From: Microlunatus soli
GTDB taxonomy: Bacteria; Actinomycetota; Actinomycetes; Propionibacteriales; Propionibacteriaceae
DNA: 64,000 nt
NCBI RefSeq assembly: GCF_900105385.1
Contig: NZ_LT629772.1
Location: forward strand, 2,542,001 to 2,606,000
Direction: 5' to 3'
Shown here: piece by piece, positions 43,411-52,599 of the stretch
Layout of the letters: the number at the start of each line of letters is the position of its first letter
Position numbering within the stretch: the stretch's first letter is position 1
The notes under the pieces: generated by a model
What the model was told of the DNA's origin: nothing
What the model saw: only the letters and a program-made list of their open reading frames with translations
Databases searched by the model: none
Position numbers and translations under genes: made by a program

Positions 43411-43752
43411 TCAGTGCAGGGTGCCGACTCCGCTGATGAAGTTCGTGGCGTAGGTGAGTTCGACGGGGAGATCTCCGGGCGGCAACAGGGTCGAGGCGAC
43501 TTGAGCGATCCGCTCGGAATCGACGTGCACGCTGAGGTGGCAGGCACGGTCGGCGGGGATCTCGAAGCTCACCGTGCCCCAGTAGACGATGTACTGCCGG
43601 CCGTCGATCGCCACGACCGGCGGGATCTGCCCCTTTTGCAGCATCCGATTACCGGTCGTGAGGTTGAGTCTCAGGACCCGACGGTCACCGTCGTACGGTT
43701 CGACGTACGGGATGACGGCGGCCGGCATCCGACCGAAGCTGCCCTGGCTCAT
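43411..43752 (-). CDS. Hypothetical 113-residue protein between two palindromes
   Basis: 113 residues from ATG 43752; a longer reading to 43893 would pass through the palindrome and is unlikely. Soluble, beta-rich, slightly acidic: PAAVIPYVEPYDGDRRVLRL, KGQIPPVVAIDGRQYIVYWG, FEIPADRACHLSVHVDSERI and a terminal FISGVGTLH. CHLSVHVDSE suggests a beta-strand edge, but no catalytic pattern or membrane segment is evident, and I do not recognise the family. The gene has no operon partner and is enclosed by two near-identical hairpins. Confidence 0.65.
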   Translation of the reverse strand: MSQGSFGRMPAAVIPYVEPYDGDRRVLRLNLTTGNRMLQKGQIPPVVAIDGRQYIVYWGTVSFEIPADRACHLSVHVDSERIAQVASTLLPPGDLPVELTYATNFISGVGTLH

Positions 43753-43798
43753 GGTCGGATTGTGCCAGTCGAACCGGCCAACCAGACCGCCACAAAAC

Positions 43799-43867
43799 CC
43801 CCGCCGACCCGTCAGTTTCTCCCCGACACGCGGCGAAAATGCGGGAGAAACTGACGGGTCGGCGGGG
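43799..43867. repeat. Palindromic repeat P2, right of the small unknown gene
   Basis: Perfect 25-bp arms: the left arm at 43799-43823 begins CCCCGCCGACCCGTCAGTTT and the right arm at 43843-43867 ends TGACGGGTCGGCGGGG, with a 19-base centre. It lies between the unknown gene's upstream side and the end of the ABC transporter gene. Confidence 0.8.
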
Positions 43868-43871
43868 TGGG

Positions 43872-45833
43872 TTAGCTGGTCCAGGCGCGCCACAGGCTGG
43901 CGTATTCGCCGTCGGCGTCGATCAGCTCCTGGTGACTGCCCAGTTCGGCGATCCGGCCGTCGATCACCACTGCGATCCGGTCGGCGTCGTGCGCGGTGTG
44001 CAGCCGGTGCGCGATCGCGACGACCGTCCGGTCCTCCAGCAGGGCAGCCATCGAACCTTCCAGATGCCGGGCGGTCCGCGGATCGATCAACGAGGTCGCC
44101 TCGTCCAACACCAGCGTGTGCGGATCGGCAACCACCAGCCGAGCCAGGGCGATCTGCTGGGCCTGGGCCGGGGTCAGTGCGTTGTTGCCGGAACCGATCA
44201 TGGTGTCCAGCCCGGCCGGCATCCGTTGCACCCAGTCCCAGGCGTCGACCGTGCGCAGCGCGGCGACCACCACGTCGTCGCCGGAGTCTTCTCTGGCCAG
44301 CACGATGTTGTCCCGGATGCTGCCGACGAAGACATGGTGTTCCTGGGTGACCAACGACACCTGGGTCCGAAGTTGATCAAGAGGCAGCTTGATCAGATCG
44401 ACGTCACCGACCGTCACCCGGCCGGTCCGCGGTCCGTTGATGCCGGACAGCAACCGCCCCAACGTCGACTTGCCGGAACCGCTCGGTCCGACGATCGCGA
44501 GCCGCTCACCCGGCACCAGGTCAAGATCAACACCGTGCAGTACGTCGTGGTCCTCGCGATAGGCGAAGCGCAGGTCCCGGCCCACCAGATGCGAGTCGGA
44601 CGGCTGCCGGTCCCCCGGCTCCCGATCCTGCGGTACGGCGGCAATGCCCAGCAGCCGGGTGGTCGAGGCAACGCCCACCTGGAGCCGGTCGACGTTGCTG
44701 ATCAACCGGTCCAGCGGTTCGACGACGGCTTGGATGTACAGCGTTGCGGCGGTGATCTGGCCGAGTGTCACCCAACCCTGGCTGTAACCGAAGCCGCCGA
44801 GCAGGATGGTCCAGACCAGCGGGGTGTTGTAGGAGATGTCGATCACGCCGAACAGCAGGTTGCGCAGTGACATCGTGTAACGCTCGGCCTGCGCCGACAC
44901 CTCGATGTCCTCGTCGGTCAGATCGGTGCGATGGCGTTGCAGGCCGAGCGATTCGACCGTCCGGGCACCTTCGACGGTCTCGGTCAGCGAGGTGTTGATC
45001 GCCGAATAGCTACCACCCTCGGTGATGTAGCCCATCGGCGCGCGTTGCAGATAACGGCGGACCGCGATCCACAGCGGTGCGACCGAGACCAGGATCGGTA
45101 ATGCCAGCAGCGGTGAGTTCAGCACGATCGCCACCACCGTCAACACCGTGGTGATCAACGCCACCACGGCCTCCGGCAGCCCCCAGCGGACCGATTCGCT
45201 CATCGTGCCGACGTCGCGGGTGACCCGGGTGACCAGATCGCCACTACTGGCGCTCTCCACCCTGCTCAACGGCAACCGCAGCACGGTCCGGACAATGTAT
45301 TCACGGGCCGAGGCCAGCAGATCCTGACCGAAGATCGCCGCCGAGACCCGGGCACCGAAAGTGAGCAACGCCTGCATGATCACGATCGCGATCACCGCGA
45401 TCGCCAATCCGTTCACCGTCGCCGCCACAGTGCCCGTTGCAGCGGCCGCATCGACCAGGTTGCCGAGCACCCGCGGCACGATCAGCCCGGCGACGGCAGC
45501 CAGTCCGTTCAAGATCAACAACAGCAGGGCGAGGCCCTTCCGCCGGGTCAGCAGGCCCTTGATGAAATCGGCGACCGCCGGCCAGCCCGCGACCGGGAGC
45601 CCGCGTTCGGGGTTACGCGACCGGGTGTAGAAGTCGCGAGCCCGTCGCTCGCGGAGCGCATGACGTCGCTGCCAGGCACGCAGCCGCTCACCGACCGAGG
45701 CCTCCCGTGGCACCCGGAGCTCGGCCGGCACCCTGGACTGCCGTCCTCCCATCGCCCGGCGCGACCGTTCGTCGTCCCAGGTCTCGGCCGAGTCCGCCAT
45801 CGGCATGATCACCGGCACTCCCCGCTCGGTCAT
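43872..45833 (-). CDS. ABC exporter subunit B (intact Walker motifs, degenerate signature)
   Basis: 653 residues: six transmembrane helices (~75-390), then a nucleotide-binding domain with Walker A GPSGSGKST (~450), Q-loop VTQEHHVF, Walker B TLVLDEATS (~575) and switch His in AIAHRLH. The signature LSGGQ is replaced by LTPAQ in ALTPAQAQQIALAR. It starts inside the stop of the partner subunit (ATGA overlap at 45830-45833). With that partner it makes a heterodimeric type IV exporter for drugs or lipids; substrate unknown. Confidence 0.93.
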   Translation of the reverse strand: MTERGVPVIMPMADSAETWDDERSRRAMGGRQSRVPAELRVPREASVGERLRAWQRRHALRERRARDFYTRSRNPERGLPVAGWPAVADFIKGLLTRRKGLALLLLILNGLAAVAGLIVPRVLGNLVDAAAATGTVAATVNGLAIAVIAIVIMQALLTFGARVSAAIFGQDLLASAREYIVRTVLRLPLSRVESASSGDLVTRVTRDVGTMSESVRWGLPEAVVALITTVLTVVAIVLNSPLLALPILVSVAPLWIAVRRYLQRAPMGYITEGGSYSAINTSLTETVEGARTVESLGLQRHRTDLTDEDIEVSAQAERYTMSLRNLLFGVIDISYNTPLVWTILLGGFGYSQGWVTLGQITAATLYIQAVVEPLDRLISNVDRLQVGVASTTRLLGIAAVPQDREPGDRQPSDSHLVGRDLRFAYREDHDVLHGVDLDLVPGERLAIVGPSGSGKSTLGRLLSGINGPRTGRVTVGDVDLIKLPLDQLRTQVSLVTQEHHVFVGSIRDNIVLAREDSGDDVVVAALRTVDAWDWVQRMPAGLDTMIGSGNNALTPAQAQQIALARLVVADPHTLVLDEATSLIDPRTARHLEGSMAALLEDRTVVAIAHRLHTAHDADRIAVVIDGRIAELGSHQELIDADGEYASLWRAWTS

Positions 45834-47860
45834 CGCTCTCCCCCGTCGATCACGGTGTCCTCTTCGTCCATCGCCCGGTTGACGACGTGGCGGTAGCGCG
45901 GCTCGCCGACGATCAACTCGTCATGCGTTCCGGTGGCCACGATCGCGTCGTTGTCCAGCAACGCAACCCGGTCTGCGTGGTGCAGCAACAGCGGTGACGC
46001 CGTCATCACGATCGTGGTCCGGCCACGCCGGTGCTCGGCCAACCGCTCGGCGATCATCGCCTCGGTGTGGGCGTCGACGGCCGACGTCGGTTCGACCAGG
46101 ACCAGGATCTCCGGATCGACGGCCAGCGCACGGGCCAGCACCAGACGCTGCCGTTGCCCGCCGGACAGGCCGCGGCCCCGTTCGTCCAGTCGCCCCTGCC
46201 AGCCACCGGGCATCGCCTCGTACACATCGTCGGCGGCAGCGGTGTGCATCGCCGCCTCGGCTTCGGCCAACGTCAACCGGGCATGCGGGTCGATCGCCTC
46301 CTGCAGCGTGCCGGCGAACACCATGCTCCGGGTGTCACTGATCAGGATGTGTTGCCGGATGTCGTCCATCTCCACCTCGGCGAGATCGACGTCCCCGACG
46401 GTCACACCCCAAGCGCCGCCGGCGGCCTCGATGTCGGCGGCGATCAGCTCACGCCGCTGCCGTTCCCGTTCGGCGCGGGCCCGGGACGCCGCCCGGCCCT
46501 TCAACTGCTCGTCGACCTCGAGGCTGACCGGTTCATGATCAACGACGAGGTAGCGGCCGAGCCGATCGGCCAGCGCCGCTGTGTTGTCCGGCAGCGCGGA
46601 GACCACCATCGTCAGCTGCCCGGGCTCGGCACGAAATCCCGTACGCTGCTCGACGATCGGCGCATCGGTCGGCAACGGCCGTGAGGTCGCCGGCTCGGTC
46701 CAGGGCGGCTGCTGGCGCAGCACCGCGACCGTCTTGCTGGCCGACACGTGGGCGCGGACCGCCTTCTGGGCGAGTTCGAAGAAGGTCTGGATCGGTGCCA
46801 CCATGAACAACGCGTAGCCGAAGAAGCTGATCAGCTGGCCGACGGTCAGCTTGTTGTCCAGGACCTGCAAGGCGCCGATCCAGGTGAGCGTGACCAGGAA
46901 CAGGCCGGAGAAGAGCACCCCGGTGGCGTCGGTGACGGCCTGCCAGATGCCGGCCGCGACGCCGGCACGTCGTACGTTCTGGGACTGCTCGGCGTAGTTC
47001 TCACCGAAGGTCCGCTCACCACCGACCCCGCGCAGGATCCGCAGGCCGGCGACGATGTCGGTCGCCATCGAGGTCAACTTCGAGGCCCGATTGCGCTCGA
47101 TCGTCTGCCGGCGTTGCAACGGCCGCAGCAGCGGCATCGCGATCAACACCAGCACGGGTGCGGCGATCAGCACCATCAGCCCGAGCCGCGGCGAGGTGGA
47201 CAGCACGATCGAGGCGACGATGCTGAACGCCACCAACGATCCGATGGCACGGGAGAACACTTCGGTCAGGGCACCGAACTGGTCGCTGTCGGAGGAGGAG
47301 ACGCTGAGCACCTCCCCGGTCGGCGTGCGTTGGGGCAGGACGTGGCCCAACTGGCCGGCCTTGCGAGCAACCAGCTTGGTGGTCCGGTAGCCCGCGATCA
47401 GCCAGCTCCGGACGACCAGCGTGTGGCCCAGGATGCCGAACCCGGCACCGACCACGACCACACCGAGCAGCAGTGCCGCCCAGAAGATCAACGCCCGGGC
47501 CGAGCCGCCGGTGATTCCTTGATCAACTGCGCGGCCGATGATGAAGGGGCCGAGCGTGCCGGGCATCATCCAGAGCACCGCCACGCCCGCCCCTGCCAGC
47601 ACGAGATCGGCCTGCTGTCGGAGCATCCAGAACAGGAACCGGCCGGGGCCGCGGGTGTCGGGTTGGCCTGCCGATCCGCGGGCTGCCGCCGCCCGGTCCT
47701 TGGTCTGCAGCTCCCCCGGTTGCTCCCTGGTCCCGGAAGCCGCTCCCGTGGTTCGGGATGGCTCGGGACCGGCGACTCGCGATTGGTCGAGCGCCTGCCG
47801 GTCGGGATGTTTCCGGACCGTTGTCGTGAAACCGGGAACAGCCGGCGGGAAGTCGTGCAT
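45830..47860 (-). CDS. ABC exporter subunit A (lost Walker A and B, intact signature)
   Basis: 676 residues. A Ser/Thr/Arg-rich N-terminal extension (~1-70) precedes six transmembrane helices (~80-360). In the nucleotide-binding domain the P-loop is gone: the strand PGQLTMVVSALPDNTAALAD occupies its place without Gly-Lys-Ser/Thr. Walker B reads ILVLVEPTSAVD, with Asp changed to Val but Glu kept. The signature LSGGQRQR is perfect. A ~30-residue charged insertion (GRAASRARAERERQRRELIA) lies between the two. It can therefore complete the ATP site of its partner with its signature, but cannot build one of its own. First gene of the pair. Confidence 0.93.
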   Translation of the reverse strand: MHDFPPAVPGFTTTVRKHPDRQALDQSRVAGPEPSRTTGAASGTREQPGELQTKDRAAAARGSAGQPDTRGPGRFLFWMLRQQADLVLAGAGVAVLWMMPGTLGPFIIGRAVDQGITGGSARALIFWAALLLGVVVVGAGFGILGHTLVVRSWLIAGYRTTKLVARKAGQLGHVLPQRTPTGEVLSVSSSDSDQFGALTEVFSRAIGSLVAFSIVASIVLSTSPRLGLMVLIAAPVLVLIAMPLLRPLQRRQTIERNRASKLTSMATDIVAGLRILRGVGGERTFGENYAEQSQNVRRAGVAAGIWQAVTDATGVLFSGLFLVTLTWIGALQVLDNKLTVGQLISFFGYALFMVAPIQTFFELAQKAVRAHVSASKTVAVLRQQPPWTEPATSRPLPTDAPIVEQRTGFRAEPGQLTMVVSALPDNTAALADRLGRYLVVDHEPVSLEVDEQLKGRAASRARAERERQRRELIAADIEAAGGAWGVTVGDVDLAEVEMDDIRQHILISDTRSMVFAGTLQEAIDPHARLTLAEAEAAMHTAAADDVYEAMPGGWQGRLDERGRGLSGGQRQRLVLARALAVDPEILVLVEPTSAVDAHTEAMIAERLAEHRRGRTTIVMTASPLLLHHADRVALLDNDAIVATGTHDELIVGEPRYRHVVNRAMDEEDTVIDGGER

Positions 47861-47941
47861 AGCCAGATAACTCTAGGCAGACGATCCCCTTGTCAGCAAA
47901 GGGTTTAGCCGGGTCGGCAAACGAATCGGCACCGGACCTGG

Positions 47942-48466
47942 TCACAATCCGACAACGCCGTCGATCCGCTCCCGCAACAGGTCGGCATGGCCGCAGTGCC
48001 GTTGATACTCGGTCACCACGTGGTGGTAGACCCAGCGCAACGAGACCTCCCCGAGATTGCGGTCGTGGTAACCGTCGTCCGGACCACGCCCGGCGAGGGC
48101 CTCGTCGACCGCTGCCCACTCCGCCACCAGGGTTGCATGATCATCGGCAGCCCGGGCGGGATCGACCGCGGTGAAGCTCTGTTTGCCCCCCGCGCCGTCC
48201 TCGTACAGCAGCGGCAGGGTCGCCCACTCACCGAGGAATCGGCGCCGGAACCAGTGCCGTTCGACGTCGGCGCAGTGCCTGATCAGTCCGAGCAGGGACA
48301 GGTCCGACGGCGGCACGGCGCGGGTCGCGAGTTGTTCGGCGGTGAGCCCGGAACATTTGTGCAGCAGGCAGCGACGGCTCGTCTGCAGCAGCCCGACCAA
48401 CTGGATGCGTTCGTCACCGACCCGCGGGGTCGGGATCGGCTCGAACTCCGGTGCGGTCCAGGTCAT
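47942..48466 (-). CDS. DinB-like (DUF664) metalloenzyme-fold protein
   Basis: 174 residues from ATG 48466. Four-helix DinB fold of the DUF664 type: TSRRCLLHKCSGLTAEQLAT (~30-50), LGLIRHCADVERHWFRRRF (~65-83) and WVYHHVVTEYQRHCGHADLL (~140-160), which supply the three metal-binding histidines. In actinobacteria relatives include mycothiol-dependent maleylpyruvate isomerase-like proteins, but most DUF664 members are uncharacterised. Divergent from the proteasome activator gene across 106 bp. Confidence 0.85.
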   Translation of the reverse strand: MTWTAPEFEPIPTPRVGDERIQLVGLLQTSRRCLLHKCSGLTAEQLATRAVPPSDLSLLGLIRHCADVERHWFRRRFLGEWATLPLLYEDGAGGKQSFTAVDPARAADDHATLVAEWAAVDEALAGRGPDDGYHDRNLGEVSLRWVYHHVVTEYQRHCGHADLLRERIDGVVGL

Positions 48467-48572
48467 CGTCGCCAGTATCGCAAAAGCCGAACTGCCGGTA
48501 GCGCCCATTTCGCCCCGGCAGAACGCACTTCGCCATCGAAACCGAGATCCGGTACCGCCTACGATCGGACCC

Positions 48573-49172
48573 ATGACCGATCAACAGGATCCGAACAGCG
48601 AAGGCACCCCCTCCGGCCCGCCGCCGGTCGCCGGCCGCACCGAGGACGGACGGGTGTTCGTGGTGGCGCCGCAGGCAATGGCGGTGGAAAGTGCACCTGA
48701 GCAGTCCGACGATGATTCCGATTCCGAGAGCACCCCGTCGGTGACCGACATGGTCGAACAGCCGGCGAAGGTGATGCGGATCGGCAACATGATCCGGCAG
48801 CTGCTGGACGAGGTGAAGGCCGCGCCACTCGATGACGCCAGTCGGCAACGGCTCCGCGAGATCCATTCCGCGTCGATCGCCGAACTCAAGGATGGCCTGG
48901 CCCCGGAGCTGGTCGAGGAATTGGATCGGTTGGCGTTGCCGTTCACTGCCGAACAGGCGCCGTCCGACGCCGAACTCCGGATCGCACAGGCCCAATTGGT
49001 GGGCTGGCTGGAGGGGCTCTTCCACGGAATCCAGACCGCTCTGTTCGCTCAGCAGATGGCGGCCCGCGCGCAGCTGGAGCAGATGCGTCGGGCCTTGCCA
49101 CAGGGCATGTCGCCCGGCCAGGAGCAGCCGCCGAACGATCCGCGGAGCGGTAGCGGCGGCATGTACCTGTAG
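48573..49172 (+). CDS. bpa: Bacterial proteasome activator (Bpa/PafE)
   Basis: 199 residues. The first ~60 are acidic and disordered; residues ~62-175 form the four-helix Bpa domain (PAKVMRIGNMIRQLLDEVKA, AELDRLALPF-type helix, LRIAQAQLVGWLEGLFHGIQ, FAQQMAARAQLEQM). The C-terminus GGMYL fits the family's proteasome-docking tail, usually GQYL. Bpa rings open the 20S proteasome gate without ATP for degradation of unfolded proteins. The proteasome genes themselves are not in this window. Its presence supports an actinobacterial source. Confidence 0.95.
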   Translation: MTDQQDPNSEGTPSGPPPVAGRTEDGRVFVVAPQAMAVESAPEQSDDDSDSESTPSVTDMVEQPAKVMRIGNMIRQLLDEVKAAPLDDASRQRLREIHSASIAELKDGLAPELVEELDRLALPFTAEQAPSDAELRIAQAQLVGWLEGLFHGIQTALFAQQMAARAQLEQMRRALPQGMSPGQEQPPNDPRSGSGGMYL

Positions 49173-49534
49173 CCCGGAGCCAGAAAAGCGCGGATCGGTC
49201 GACTTAAGCTTCAGGAGTCAATCTAGTTACCATCCCGTAATCTGAAACCGCATTACTTTTGAGTCCGCCCGGTCGCAGACCCGAATCGCGACTGCTCATT
49301 CCATGGAATGACATAGATCGTTCTCTAGGCGGATTCCCCTCATCGGCATATTCCGGTTAACTGGGTTTTGCGCCCTCGGGAGAGTCCGCACACGGCCCTC
49401 ACGAGTGCGTGGGGCCAACCCGTCTGTTGCGTTTGGGTCGTCGAACCGGCCGAGAATCTTCGGATTCGTGGGAACCGGATCGCGACACCCGGCGTCTCAG
49501 GGCAGCAAGAAACCCGGCCTGAGAGGGGAACGTG
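49173..49534 (+). promoter_or_regulatory. Long, relatively AT-rich leader before the WhiB-HTH gene, with 16-bp palindrome
   Basis: No gene is seen in these 362 bp. TCATTCCATGGAATGA (49296-49311) is a perfect 16-bp palindrome, the length and symmetry of a dimeric repressor operator. The upstream part (49200-49260) is unusually AT-rich for this chromosome and probably contains the promoter. The rest would be a ~200-nt leader; I find no match to a known riboswitch class by eye. Confidence 0.45.
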
Positions 49535-50119
49535 ATGAGTGAGTTCGACGACAACACTCAGCAGAGCGTTACTGGCTGCGTGCGCTTCGCGTCGCTGTTC
49601 CAGGATCGTCTGCTCGAGGAGCCGCCGACCAGCAGTGCGCCTGCCGCGCTGCGTCATCGGTACACCAATCTGACCGAGCGGGCGGGCGAGATCTGCGGCG
49701 AGTGCCCGATCCGCCAGAGCTGCCTGTACGACGCGGTCGTCCATCATGACGTCGCCGGCTATGTGGCCGGCACCACCCAACGCCAGCGCGGAGACATCCG
49801 GCGCCGACTCGGAGTCAACGTCGACGGCGAGGACTTCGACACCTTCGCGGGCGCCACCGCACGCAACCGTCCGGTCGACCACGAAGAGGTCGTCCGACTC
49901 CGGCGAGCCAACCCCGACGAGACGCTGGAATCGATCGCTCAGCGGCTGGGCTGCTCGCTGTCCACCGTGAAGCGGCATCTGCGCCGCGAGCGGGCCGCCG
50001 ATCACGGACCGACCGAGGTCCGTTCCGGGCGCCGGCAACTGCCGACACTGGCCCAGGTGATGGCCGCCGCTGCCCAGGTGGTCGGACCGATCCGAGCGCA
50101 TCTGCGCCGCGCAGCCTGA
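49535..50119 (+). CDS. WhiB-type Fe-S domain fused to a helix-turn-helix
   Basis: 194 residues from ATG 49535 (GTG 49532 adds one); GAGAGGGG is properly spaced. Cysteines at 15, 54, 57 and 63 give C-X38-C-X2-C-X5-C, the WhiB iron-sulfur pattern (GEICGECPIRQSCLYDAV). The following turn is GYVAGTTQRQR instead of the usual GVWGG. Residues ~110-155 add a second DNA-binding unit, LESIAQRLGCSLSTVKRHLR, which most WhiB proteins lack. The C-terminus is basic (GPIRAHLRRAA). WhiB proteins bind sigma factor via the cluster domain and sense redox or NO; here the fusion could provide its own DNA specificity. A clear terminator follows. Confidence 0.85.
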   Translation: MSEFDDNTQQSVTGCVRFASLFQDRLLEEPPTSSAPAALRHRYTNLTERAGEICGECPIRQSCLYDAVVHHDVAGYVAGTTQRQRGDIRRRLGVNVDGEDFDTFAGATARNRPVDHEEVVRLRRANPDETLESIAQRLGCSLSTVKRHLRRERAADHGPTEVRSGRRQLPTLAQVMAAAAQVVGPIRAHLRRAA

Positions 50120-50164
50120 CCGGACGCCGCGTCCCCCTGCGCGGCATCGGGCTCGCACGGTCTC

Positions 50165-50191
50165 AGCCGCACCCGCTCGACGGGTGCGGCT
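50165..50191 (+). terminator. Terminator of the WhiB-HTH gene
   Basis: Perfect 11-bp stem AGCCGCACCCG / CGGGTGCGGCT with loop CTCGA, followed by GTTCTGCGTTCTG, a partial T tract. Confidence 0.85.
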
Positions 50192-50210
50192 GTTCTGCGT
50201 TCTGGGGAAG

Positions 50211-50357
50211 CACTGATCAATACGGGCGTGGCGAGGACCCGCGATGCGCGTCCGCATCGCTTGGCGCAGGAGTGAAGGCGGGCCGGGGCCCGTCGAACGA
50301 GTGCAACGCAGCGAACGGGCGTGCAGCGCGGGCCGCAGTAGCCCGTATTGATCAGTG
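50211..50357. repeat. Hairpin element B (same family as A, C and E)
   Basis: Perfect 17-bp terminal arms CACTGATCAATACGGGC (50211-50227) and GCCCGTATTGATCAGTG (50341-50357), with weaker pairing continuing outward. Inside: an exact 8-bp hairpin GCGATGCG/CGCATCGC (50241-50260), GGGCCGGGGCCC, and the conserved core GAGTGCAACGCAGCGA then GGCGTGCAGCGC (50299-50329). It fills most of the 259-bp gap between the WhiB gene and the end of the HAD gene. Confidence 0.7.
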
Positions 50358-50378
50358 GTTCCCTGGGCCTGCGACGGC

Positions 50379-51164
50379 TCAGTGCAGCCAGCGGCGCAGT
50401 TCGGTGACCGTGCCACCGTCGTCGAAGCCGTCGGTGACGTGATCGGCTACCGCCTTGACCACGTCCGGCGCCTCGCCCAGGGCCACACCCCGGCCGGCCC
50501 AGCGCAACATCTCCAGATCGTTGCGGCCGTCGCCGAGCGCGAGCACGTCGGCCCGATCGATGCCGTACCGTTCGGCCACCTCGGCCAATGCGGTGGCCTT
50601 GTTGACGCCCTCCGGCACGATGTCCAACCAGGCACTCCACCCGATGAAGTAACTGCAACCATGCAGCCCGAGCTCGGCGGCCAGTCGAACGAAGTCCTCG
50701 TCGGTGCTGTTCGGATCCCGCAGGATCACCCGGGTCACCGGCTGGGCGATCATCTCGGCGACGTCGGTGGTGATCAACTCGCCGGTCAGGTCGCCGTCCG
50801 GGAACGGGCCGCTGACCCGATAGCCCCGACCGACCTCCTCGACCGCGACCAGGGTGTCCGGCTGCCGCTGCAGCACCTTGGTGACCGCTTCGGTGGCGTC
50901 GAAGGTGACGGTCCGCAGCACCTCGACCGGCGGGTAGCTGACGATCACGGCGCCGTTGGAACAGATCGCCGGTCCGGCCGGTAGTTGGAGTCCGTCGAAG
51001 ATCTCCTCGGTGCCGTGCCAGGATCGTCCGGTCGCCAACACCACCAGCACACCCCGGTCGAGCAGTTCGGCGACCGCATCCCGTACGGGGTCGGGCAACT
51101 TGCCGTCCCGGTCGACGACAGTGCCGTCGACGTCGAGAGCGACCAGCTGAGGACTCCAGCTCAT
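50379..51164 (-). CDS. HAD-superfamily hydrolase, Cof type
   Basis: 261 residues from ATG 51164, overlapping the serS stop (ATGA). HAD motifs: nucleophile DVDGT in [15 protein letters not shown] (~10), [12 protein letters not shown] (~42, motif II) and [17 protein letters not shown] (~212, motif IV). The C2-type cap lies between, as in Cof/YidA sugar-phosphate phosphatases. It follows serS in one operon, an arrangement often seen in actinobacteria; the physiological substrate is unknown. Confidence 0.93.
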   Translation of the reverse strand: MSWSPQLVALDVDGTVVDRDGKLPDPVRDAVAELLDRGVLVVLATGRSWHGTEEIFDGLQLPAGPAICSNGAVIVSYPPVEVLRTVTFDATEAVTKVLQRQPDTLVAVEEVGRGYRVSGPFPDGDLTGELITTDVAEMIAQPVTRVILRDPNSTDEDFVRLAAELGLHGCSYFIGWSAWLDIVPEGVNKATALAEVAERYGIDRADVLALGDGRNDLEMLRWAGRGVALGEAPDVVKAVADHVTDGFDDGGTVTELRRWLH

Positions 51165-52450
51165 CGAGCCACGGCGCCTGGCGCCGTCAACCGCTCCCGG
51201 CCACCGAGATAGGGCCGCAGCGCCTGCGGCACGTGGATGCTGCCGTCGGCCTGTTGATGATTCTCCAGCAGCGCGATGATCATCCGGGTCATCGCGCACA
51301 GTGTCCCGTTCAGCGTCGCCACCGGCCGGGTGCCGTCGCCGAACCGGGCCCGGATGTTCAGTCGGCGGGCCTGGAAATCGGTGCAGTTGGAGGTCGAGGT
51401 GATCTCGCGATACCTACCCTGGCTGGGGAACCAGGCGTAGCAGTCGTACTTGCGGGCGGCGCTCAGCCCAAGATCACCGGCGGCCAGTTCGAGCACCTGG
51501 AACGGCAACTCCAGCTTGGTGATGAAGTCCTTCTCCCACTCCAGCAGCCGTTGATGTTCGGCGGCCGCATCCTCGGGATCGCAGTAGCTGAACATCTCCA
51601 CCTTGTCGAACCAGTGCACCCGGAAGATCCCCCGGGTGTCCTTGCCGTAGGACCCTGCCTCGCGGCGGTAGCTCGGGCTGTAGCCGGCGTAGCGCAACGG
51701 CAGCTCGGCGGCGTTCAGGATCTCCTCGGAGCGATAGGCCGCCAACGGCACCTCGGCGGTGCCGACCAGGTAGAGGTCGTCGGCCTCCAACCGATACACG
51801 TCATCGGCGGCCTGGCCGAGGAATCCGGTGCCCTCCATCGCCGTCGGCTTCACCAGAGCCGGCGGCACCATCGCGGTGAAGCCGTTGCCGATCGCGGTCT
51901 GCATCGCCAAGTTGATCAAGGCCAGCTCGAGCTCGGCGGCGACCCCGGTCAGGAAGTAGAACCGGGAACCGGACACCTTGGCGCCGCGCTCGACGTCGAT
52001 CACGCCGCCGAGCCCCTCGCTGAGCTCCAGGTGATCACGGGCGGCGAAGCCCTCGGACTCGAAGTCCCGCGGCGCACCGTGGGTCTCCAGGACGACGTAA
52101 TCGTCCTCGCCCCCCTCGGGCACGTCGTCGAACACCAGGTTGCCGACTGCCAGCAGCAGCTCGTTGAACTCCGCCTCGGTCTCGCGCTGGGTCGCCTCGG
52201 CACTCTTGACCTGCTCGGCCAACTGCTTGGTCTTGGCCAGCAGCGCCTGCTTCTCCTCGCCCTGAGCCTTCGGGATCTGCTTGCCGAGCTCCTTCTGCTC
52301 CGCGCGCGCTGACTCGTAGGTCGCGATCGCCTGGCGTCGCGACTCGTCGACCCCGACCAGCTTGTCCACCAGCTCCACCGACTCCCCTCGGGCCCGCTGG
52401 GAGCGGCGGATGCGGTCAGGGTCGGTGCGGAGCAGTCGGGCGTCAATCAC
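51161..52450 (-). CDS. serS: Seryl-tRNA synthetase
   Basis: 429 residues, full length for SerRS. The N-terminal long coiled-coil arm that holds the tRNA-Ser variable arm covers ~35-105 ([20 protein letters not shown]). The class II core carries motif 2 [20 protein letters not shown] (~265) and motif 3 [14 protein letters not shown] (~345) with TLNGT. Activates serine and charges both tRNA-Ser genes found in this window. It leads the operon with the HAD phosphatase downstream. Confidence 0.98.
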   Translation of the reverse strand: MIDARLLRTDPDRIRRSQRARGESVELVDKLVGVDESRRQAIATYESARAEQKELGKQIPKAQGEEKQALLAKTKQLAEQVKSAEATQRETEAEFNELLLAVGNLVFDDVPEGGEDDYVVLETHGAPRDFESEGFAARDHLELSEGLGGVIDVERGAKVSGSRFYFLTGVAAELELALINLAMQTAIGNGFTAMVPPALVKPTAMEGTGFLGQAADDVYRLEADDLYLVGTAEVPLAAYRSEEILNAAELPLRYAGYSPSYRREAGSYGKDTRGIFRVHWFDKVEMFSYCDPEDAAAEHQRLLEWEKDFITKLELPFQVLELAAGDLGLSAARKYDCYAWFPSQGRYREITSTSNCTDFQARRLNIRARFGDGTRPVATLNGTLCAMTRMIIALLENHQQADGSIHVPQALRPYLGGRERLTAPGAVAR

Positions 52451-52477
52451 ACATCAAGACTAGTGGGCGTCCTAGAA

Positions 52478-52565
52478 GTGCGCCGAACAATTCGCTCTGC
52501 TGCGCGCCACGCTGCACGCACCCGGGCGGCGCCGCGCTCGCGACGAGCCGATTGTTCAGCGCACT
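52478..52565. repeat. Hairpin element E, between serS and the PAP2 gene
   Basis: Inverted arms AGTGCGCCGAACAATTCG (52478-52495) and CGATTGTTCAGCGCACT (52549-52565), nearly fully complementary. The interior includes GCTGCACGC (52511-52519), which elements B and C also have at a similar distance from the arm, and self-complementary GGCGGCGCCGC. The element ends just before the PAP2 gene, which supports a downstream ATG at 52600 over one at 52552. Confidence 0.55.
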
Positions 52566-52599
52566 CCTGGACCACCATCCATCGCATATCCTCCCGATC

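Noticed and set aside
49311..49534. A riboswitch in the WhiB leader
   Set aside because: By eye no conserved core of cobalamin, SAM, ydaO or other common classes is present; only a long leader can be stated.
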